Made by a program: the position numbers and the translations under genes. The notes beneath the pieces are model-generated. The model ran no database searches, was not told the origin of the DNA, and worked only from the letters and a program-made list of their open reading frames with translations. From Clostridia bacterium (GTDB lineage Bacteria > Bacillota > Clostridia > Christensenellales > Aristaeellaceae): a stretch of 42,641 bases of DNA. Location of the stretch: NCBI GenBank assembly GCA_017552615.1, contig JAFZPI010000009.1, positions 1 through 42,641 on the forward strand. Reading direction: 5' to 3'. This document shows positions 37,924 through 42,641 of the stretch, one piece after another (the stretch's first letter is position 1; each line of letters begins with the position of its first letter).

Positions 37924-39262
37924 GCCGCGGCTGACACCGCCCGACGACGCCCTGCGGGTGGTGCGGCGCCTGAACGCGGCAGGCCACAGGGCGTACTTTG
38001 TGGGCGGCTGTGTCCGGGACAGTCTGCTGGGCCTCATGCCCAAGGACTGGGACATCTGCACCGATGCCGGACCGGACGCGATGGCAGAGGTCTTTCAGGG
38101 CTGGCATGTGGTCGAGACCGGCCTCAAGCACGGCACCCTGACTGTGATGCTGAACCATCAGCCCTATGAAGTGACGACTTTCCGCGTCGATGGGGCCTAC
38201 ACCGACCACCGGCACCCGGACAGCGTGGCTTTCACCGACGATCTGCGGGAAGACCTCCGACGGCGCGACTTCACGGTCAACGCGATGGCCTGGCACCCGG
38301 AAGAGGGCCTGATAGACCTGTTCCATGGACAGGAAGACTTGCAGGCCGGGCTGATCCGCTGCGTGGGCGATCCCCGCGAACGCTTTGGTGAGGACGCCCT
38401 GCGCATCCTGCGGGCGCTGCGCTTTGCTGCCTGCTACGGTCTTTCGATCGAGGACGAGACCGCCAAGGCCATGCGCGACATGGCGGAGGACGTGCGGCTG
38501 GTTGCCGGAGAGCGCATCCGTGTGGAGATGGACAAGCTGCTCTGCGGAAGGGCGGCCGAAAGCATCCTCCGGGACTACGCCGATGTGATCACTGCGATCT
38601 TCCCTGCATTGAAGCCGATGGTGGGCTTTGACCAGAAAAGCCCCTGGCACCATTGGGAACTCTGGGAGCACACGGTACGGGCGGTGGGATTCATTGCCCC
38701 GGACCCGCTGCTGCGCTGGGTGATGCTCCTTCACGATTCTGGGAAACCCGCGGCGTTCACCGTGGACGAACAGGGTGTGGGCCACGCGTTTGGGCACCAG
38801 CAGCATTCAGTGAAAATCGCGGCCAGGCTGTTTGACGGGATGCACTTTGACACCCGCACAAGGGAACGGGCCCTGCTGCTGATTGAAAAGCACGACCTTT
38901 CGATGACCCCGGACGCCAAGCTTCTCACACGCCAGCTGAACCGCTTCGGCGAAGAAGCTGTCCGCCAGCTGATCGCCGTGCACTGCGCCGACGGAAAGGC
39001 GAAGGGCACTGTTCAGCCGGAGACCATGGACGCCTGGGCATCGGAGATGACGGAAGCGCTGGATGCACTGCTCGCGCAGAAACCATGTTTTACGCTCTCC
39101 GGCCTCGCCGTGAAGGGCAGCGACCTGATCGCCGCCGGGATGCAGCCCGGAAAACAGCTCGGCGATATGCTGCAGCGGCTGCTGGAAGTCGTGATGGACG
39201 GCGAGGTCCCCAACGACCGCGAAGCGCTCCTGCGCAAAGCAAAGGAAATACAGGCGCCCTGA
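37907..39262 (+). CDS. cca: CCA-adding tRNA nucleotidyltransferase with HD domain
   Basis: About 451 aa. Adds or repairs the 3' CCA of tRNAs, necessary here because neither tRNA in this window encodes CCA. Class II nucleotidyltransferase: GGCVRDSLLG and DWDICTDA (metal-binding DxD), RRDFTVNAMAW, GLIRCVGDPRERFGEDALRI with the nucleotide-reading E-D-x-x-R, then an RNA-binding helical region. A C-terminal HD domain follows (WHHWELWEHTVRAV, WVMLLHDSGKP, GHQQHSV). The start is uncertain: ATG at 37907 overlaps degV by 17 bp; a TTG at 37898 is also possible. No strong Shine-Dalgarno, so translation is likely coupled to degV. Confidence 0.95.
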   Translation: MCARTEPRLTPPDDALRVVRRLNAAGHRAYFVGGCVRDSLLGLMPKDWDICTDAGPDAMAEVFQGWHVVETGLKHGTLTVMLNHQPYEVTTFRVDGAYTDHRHPDSVAFTDDLREDLRRRDFTVNAMAWHPEEGLIDLFHGQEDLQAGLIRCVGDPRERFGEDALRILRALRFAACYGLSIEDETAKAMRDMAEDVRLVAGERIRVEMDKLLCGRAAESILRDYADVITAIFPALKPMVGFDQKSPWHHWELWEHTVRAVGFIAPDPLLRWVMLLHDSGKPAAFTVDEQGVGHAFGHQQHSVKIAARLFDGMHFDTRTRERALLLIEKHDLSMTPDAKLLTRQLNRFGEEAVRQLIAVHCADGKAKGTVQPETMDAWASEMTEALDALLAQKPCFTLSGLAVKGSDLIAAGMQPGKQLGDMLQRLLEVVMDGEVPNDREALLRKAKEIQAP

Positions 39263-39273
39263 CGGTCACCGGC

Positions 39274-39302
39274 TTGACTTCCCTGAGGTTCTGTGCCATG
39301 AT
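39274..39302 (+). promoter_or_regulatory. Promoter of the ald-kduI-kduD unit
   Basis: TTGACT (39274-39279), 17-bp spacer, CATGAT (39297-39302), 40 bp before the ald start. Confidence 0.68.
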
Positions 39303-39341
39303 TTGACAAACCAAAGATCCAACTGTAAGGAGGACGACGAT

Positions 39342-40454
39342 TTGAAGATCGGCTGTGTCAAAGAGATCAAGAACAATGAATTCCGCGTGGGACTCACGCC
39401 CGACAATGTGAAGGCTTATATCAAGGCGGGCCATCACGTTTATATGGAGAAAGGCGCGGGCCTCGGCTCCGGTTTCAGTGACAACGAGTATGTGGACGCG
39501 GGTGCTTCCCTGATCGACAATGCAGCGGACGTGTGGCATCTGTGCGACATGATGGTGAAGGTGAAGGAGCCCCTGCCGGAGGAGTACGCGCTTTTCCATG
39601 AGGGCATGATCCTTTACACCTACCTGCATCTGGCCGCCGATCCGGAGCAGATGGACGCCCTCCTCGCCGGCAAGGTCAAGGCCGTGGCCTATGAGACCAT
39701 CCAGGAAACCGAAGGCTCCCTGCCCTGCCTGGCGCCGATGAGCCAGATCGCAGGCCGCCTGTCCATCCAGGAAGGCGCGAAGTACCTCGAGAAGAAGTTT
39801 GGCGGCGAGGGCATCCTGCTCGCAGGCGTGCCCGGCACCCCGAAGGCCAACGTCGTGATCCTCGGCGGCGGCACCGTGGGCATGAACGCCTGCAAGATCG
39901 CCGTCGGCATGGGCGCGAACGTCACGATCCTCGACGTCAACCTCAAGCGCCTGGAAGAGCTGGACAACATGTTCGGCGCCCACATCCAGACCCTTGTCTC
40001 CAATGATTCCAACGTTGAGCGTGTCCTGAAGGACGCGGATCTGGTTATCGGTTCTGTGCTGATCCCTGGCGGTTCGACTCCGAAGCTCTTCAAGGCGAAG
40101 TACCTGCCGGAGATGAAGGACGGCGCGGTCTTTGTGGACGTGGCCATCGACCAGGGCGGATGCGGTGAATCGAGCCATGTCACGACGCACGACGATCCGG
40201 TGTATATCCTGGACGGTGTCGTGCACTACTGCGTCGGCAACATGCCCGGTGCAGTGCCGCGCACCAGCACGATTGCCCTGACCAACGCGACGCTGAAGTA
40301 CGGCCTGCAGATCGCGCAGAAAGGTCTGGAAACCGCCGCGAAGGAAAACTCGGCCATTGCCGCCGGCGTCAACTGTTATCTTGGTGCCATCACCAACGCC
40401 AATGTGGCCGCGGCCCACAGCCGGGACTGCGCGCCGCTTGCCTCACTGATCTGA
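39342..40454 (+). CDS. ald: Alanine dehydrogenase
   Basis: About 370 aa. NAD-dependent reversible deamination of L-alanine to pyruvate and ammonia in the cytoplasm. N-terminal catalytic block MKIGCVKEIKNNEFRVGLTP, with HHVYMEKGAGLGSGFSDNEY and MMVKVKEPLPEEY; Rossmann domain VVILGGGTVGMNACKIAVGM; then DQGGCGESSHVTTHDDPVY and VGNMPGAVPRTSTIALTNAT, all typical of Ald. The start is TTG at 39342, set by AAGGAGG 8 nt upstream and by the family's first residues; the frame is open to an ATG at 39303 which lies before the Shine-Dalgarno. Followed 21 bp later by kduI with no terminator. Confidence 0.95.
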   Translation: MKIGCVKEIKNNEFRVGLTPDNVKAYIKAGHHVYMEKGAGLGSGFSDNEYVDAGASLIDNAADVWHLCDMMVKVKEPLPEEYALFHEGMILYTYLHLAADPEQMDALLAGKVKAVAYETIQETEGSLPCLAPMSQIAGRLSIQEGAKYLEKKFGGEGILLAGVPGTPKANVVILGGGTVGMNACKIAVGMGANVTILDVNLKRLEELDNMFGAHIQTLVSNDSNVERVLKDADLVIGSVLIPGGSTPKLFKAKYLPEMKDGAVFVDVAIDQGGCGESSHVTTHDDPVYILDGVVHYCVGNMPGAVPRTSTIALTNATLKYGLQIAQKGLETAAKENSAIAAGVNCYLGAITNANVAAAHSRDCAPLASLI

Positions 40455-40475
40455 TTCGAACGAGGAGGGAAACCC

Positions 40476-41306
40476 ATGGAACTTCGCACCGCATCGTCAC
40501 CCAAGGACGTTAAGACCTATGACACCGCCCGCCTGCGTGAGGAATTCCACATCAAGGGTCTTTTCCCGGCGGACGATGTGAAGATGGTTTACAGCCACAT
40601 CGACCGCATCATCACCGGCGGCGCCATGCCCGTAAACAAAACGCTGAGCCTTGCCGCGGGGGACGAACTGCGGGCGGAGTATTTCCTGCAGCGCCGCGAG
40701 ATGGGCATCATCAACATCGGCGGCCCTGGCAAGGTCACCGTGGACGGCACCGAGTACGCCATGCGCAACCGCGACGGCCTGTACATCGGCATGGGTGCGA
40801 AAGATATCGCGATGCGCAGCGATGACCCTGCGAATCCCGCAAAGTTCTATTTCAACTCCTGCCCGGCGCACAAGACCTACCCGACGGTGTACATTCGCCC
40901 GGAGGACTGCGTGCGGGTCGAGCTCGGGACACTTGAGGAATCCAATCACCGCACGATCTGCAAGTACATCCTGCCCGGGCAGGTCGAGAGCTGCCAGCTC
41001 GTGATGGGCATGACGCACCTCGAGCCCGGGAGCGTCTGGAACACGATGCCCTGCCACACCCACGACCGCCGCATGGAAGTTTATCTCTACTTCGACCTGC
41101 CGGAAGACGCCTTCGTCATGCACTTCATGGGTGAGGGCCAGGAGACCCGCCACATCATCATGCGAAATGAAGAAGCCGTGATTAGCCCCTCCTGGAGCAT
41201 CCACTCTGGTGCGGGCAGCCGCAACTACACTTTCATCTGGGGCATGTGCGGCGAGAACCAGGACTTCGACGACATGGACGGCATCCGGAACCAGGACCTG
41301 CTGTGA
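40476..41306 (+). CDS. kduI: 5-dehydro-4-deoxy-D-glucuronate isomerase
   Basis: 276 aa, the usual length. Interconverts 5-keto-4-deoxyuronate and 2,5-diketo-3-deoxygluconate in pectin and glycosaminoglycan breakdown. Cupin fold with the zinc-site motif [17 protein letters not shown] (His, His and Glu ligands), [19 protein letters not shown], and the ending [31 protein letters not shown] precedes the ATG. It lies in a run with kduD, the next enzyme of the pathway, 17 bp downstream. Confidence 0.97.
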   Translation: MELRTASSPKDVKTYDTARLREEFHIKGLFPADDVKMVYSHIDRIITGGAMPVNKTLSLAAGDELRAEYFLQRREMGIINIGGPGKVTVDGTEYAMRNRDGLYIGMGAKDIAMRSDDPANPAKFYFNSCPAHKTYPTVYIRPEDCVRVELGTLEESNHRTICKYILPGQVESCQLVMGMTHLEPGSVWNTMPCHTHDRRMEVYLYFDLPEDAFVMHFMGEGQETRHIIMRNEEAVISPSWSIHSGAGSRNYTFIWGMCGENQDFDDMDGIRNQDLL

Positions 41307-41323
41307 GGCAAGGAGAAGCGAAA

Positions 41324-42121
41324 ATGAATCTGAATCAGTTTTCCCTTGAAGGCAAGGTTGCCCTGATTACGGGCGCGTCCTACGGCATCGGCTTCGCCAT
41401 TGCCTGTGCCATGCACGAGGCCGGCGCGACGATCGTCTTCAATGACATCAGGCAGGAACTGGTCGACAAAGGCCTGGCCGCTTATGCCGAGAAGGGCATC
41501 CCCGCCCGCGGCTACGTCTGCGACGTGACGGATGAAGACGCCGTGAACGCCCTGGTCGCGAAGATCGAAGCCGAGGTCGGCGTGATCGACATCCTTGTCA
41601 ATAACGCCGGTATCATCAAGCGCATCCCGATGACCGAGATGACTGCCGAACAGTTCCGTCAGGTCATTGACGTCGACCTGAACGCGCCGTTCATCGTGGC
41701 GAAGGCCGTCATCCCATCCATGATCAAGAAGGGCCACGGCAAGATCATCAATATCTGCTCGATGATGAGCGAGCTCGGCCGGGAGACGGTCTCCGCCTAC
41801 GCAGCGGCCAAAGGTGGCCTGAAGATGCTCACCCGCAACATCTGCTCCGAGTACGGCGAATACAATATCCAGTGCAACGGCATCGGCCCGGGCTACATCG
41901 CCACACCTCAGACCGCGCCCCTGCGCGAGCGCCAGCCTGACGGCAGCCGGCATCCCTTCGACTCCTTCATCGTGGCCAAGACCCCGGCGGCGCGCTGGGG
42001 CAACCCCGAAGACCTCGGCGGCCCCGCGGTCTTCCTGGCCAGCGACGCCTCCAACTTCGTCAACGGCCACATCCTCTATGTGGACGGCGGGATTCTGGCT
42101 TATATCGGCAAACAGCCTTGA
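41324..42121 (+). CDS. kduD: 2-dehydro-3-deoxy-D-gluconate 5-dehydrogenase (SDR family)
   Basis: About 265 aa. Short-chain dehydrogenase that reduces 2,5-diketo-3-deoxygluconate to 2-keto-3-deoxygluconate with NAD(P)H. GASYGIGFA (cofactor loop, T-G-x-x-x-G-I-G type), LVNNAGIIKR, catalytic Ser in INICSMMSE and Tyr/Lys in SAYAAAKGGLKML, and the C-terminal DASNFVNGHILYVDGGILAYIGKQP typical of KduD. The ATG at 41324 follows AAGGAGAAG; the frame is open into kduI but this start matches the family. Downstream kdgK and kdgA are not in the window. Confidence 0.95.
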   Translation: MNLNQFSLEGKVALITGASYGIGFAIACAMHEAGATIVFNDIRQELVDKGLAAYAEKGIPARGYVCDVTDEDAVNALVAKIEAEVGVIDILVNNAGIIKRIPMTEMTAEQFRQVIDVDLNAPFIVAKAVIPSMIKKGHGKIINICSMMSELGRETVSAYAAAKGGLKMLTRNICSEYGEYNIQCNGIGPGYIATPQTAPLRERQPDGSRHPFDSFIVAKTPAARWGNPEDLGGPAVFLASDASNFVNGHILYVDGGILAYIGKQP

Positions 42122-42160
42122 CGGTAAGCAAACAAAAACCATCCATCGTGAAGCAGTTAT

Positions 42161-42203
42161 AAAGCGCGGTTCTGACTTTCTTGATGAAAATCGCCGCGCT
42201 TTT
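42161..42203 (+). terminator. Probable terminator after kduD
   Basis: AAAGCGCGG (42161-42169) pairs with CCGCGCTTT (42194-42202), followed by TT. The loop is long (24 nt), so efficiency is uncertain. Confidence 0.6.
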
Positions 42204-42404
42204 GTAACGTGCGATTTTTCACAAACAAAAACAACTTTGCATATCGTTTCGTATGCATCAGGATATGCAAAGCCTTTTGAAGTGAATTTTATCCCGGCGA
42301 ATCTTCGTTCTAAGGCGTATCGCATATCAAAGATGTGTATTTGTTCATTTTTCATGCCAAACGAAAATAAACGCGTTTTTGACGCGTTTATGAACGAGCA
42401 ATGG
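42204..42404. other. Gene-free AT-rich stretch with two inverted repeats
   Basis: No convincing gene. CTTTGCATATC (42235-42245) is the exact reverse complement of GATATGCAAAG (42262-42272), with TATGCAT in the loop. AAACGCGT (42369-42376) matches ACGCGTTT (42382-42389). Base composition is well below the neighbouring genes, as expected for a junction with a mobile element. Confidence 0.55.
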
Positions 42405-42425
42405 AAAACCCCGCCGTAGCGGGGT
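42405..42425 (-). terminator. Minus-strand terminator before the IS fragment
   Basis: On the minus strand ACCCCGC and GCGGGGT pair around TACG and are followed by TTTTCC. It would stop transcripts coming leftward from beyond the window. Confidence 0.7.
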
Positions 42426-42482
42426 CATACGAGTTCGCAATTCGCTGTGTTCGTTTGCTGTCCGTTGTCCAGTACCGCATAG

Positions 42483-42641
42483 TTGGCAACCCATCTGCCG
42501 TACAGGGCTTTCCTCAAGCACAGACCTTCGGAAGCTGAGTTGCGTAAGGAACGGATCAAGGAACGGATTCAGGAGATCTACGACAACTCCCACCAGAACT
42601 ACGGAGCTCCAAAGATTGCCAGGGAGCTTCAGAAGGAAGGA
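42483..42641 (+). CDS. IS3-family transposase OrfB, N-terminal fragment (cut by window edge)
   Basis: The frame opens right after TAG (42480-42482) and runs off the window. It reads KHRPSEAELRKERIKERIQE followed by IYDNSHQNYGAPKIARELQK, which is the HTH_21-type region that begins IS3-group (IS150/IS3) OrfB transposases; the DDE catalytic domain would follow to the right. OrfA and the typical start of OrfB are not visible upstream. Remnants of the expected C-R-x-L-x-V-S segment seem to lie in another frame (VRLLSVVQYR, about 42448-42477), so the gene is either decayed, 5'-truncated or read by programmed frameshifting. Direct evidence for the element is strong; its state is uncertain. Confidence 0.82.
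   Translation, partial: MATHLPYRAFLKHRPSEAELRKERIKERIQEIYDNSHQNYGAPKIARELQKEG

Noticed and set aside
42078-42419. 113-codon plus-strand frame after kduD
   Set aside because: It begins inside kduD, crosses a terminator and inverted repeats, has no Shine-Dalgarno and no recognisable domain.

Overview
The window looks like chromosome from a fairly GC-rich Clostridia-type Bacillota, probably an uncultured plant-fibre-degrading gut or rumen anaerobe. The signs are an ileS T-box leader, a PrsA-like foldase, long-form HPF, DegV, ECF sigma factors, consensus TTGACA/TATAAT promoters, strong Shine-Dalgarno sites and several GTG/TTG starts. Genus cannot be decided from the sequence alone; a Christensenellales-like lineage is only a guess.

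Left part (1-5.8 kb): the 5' end of ileS with its T-box; a secreted propeller-like protein whose promoter carries three TCGNNCGA boxes exactly 22 bp apart; a divergent unit encoding a 64-aa leader-like peptide coupled to an ECF sigma factor; tRNA-Gln(CTG) and tRNA-Glu(CTC); a PrsA-like foldase and a CapA-like protein. At 5.8-10.1 kb a tight minus-strand operon runs alr, 5-formyl-THF cyclo-ligase, membrane protein, rsmD, coaD, coiled-coil protein. A radical SAM gene and a GH36 alpha-galactosidase follow, then a GNAT and a flotillin-like gene.

Middle (15.7-31 kb): a minus-strand carbohydrate cluster of two TIM-barrel epimerase-like proteins and two Gfo/Idh/MocA oxidoreductases; an ECF sigma factor fused to a long uncharacterised C-terminal domain; an alpha/beta-hydrolase fused to a polytopic membrane domain; a zinc-ribbon protein; then threonine aldolase, a degenerate TtcA-like gene carrying an in-frame repeat insertion, GH43, GNAT, HPF and a DUF4143 ATPase.

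Right part (31-42.6 kb): an orphan PstS-like binding protein; a tandem duplication of about 2.3 kb holding two secreted BspA-type LRR/SH3 proteins with their flanking repeats; DegV and CCA-adding enzyme; alanine dehydrogenase with kduI and kduD; and the start of an IS3-family transposase at the edge.

The genes together suggest uptake and breakdown of plant oligosaccharides (alpha-galactosides, arabinan/xylan-type side chains, uronates), with regulation by sigma factors and surface proteins. Three families of short palindromic dispersed repeats (A, B, C) recur between genes, often abutting stop codons, and one copy lies inside a reading frame. The best candidates for undescribed biology are the TCGNNCGA array with the leader-peptide/sigma unit (1.6-2.5 kb), the ECF fusion, and the repeat-invaded TtcA-like gene.
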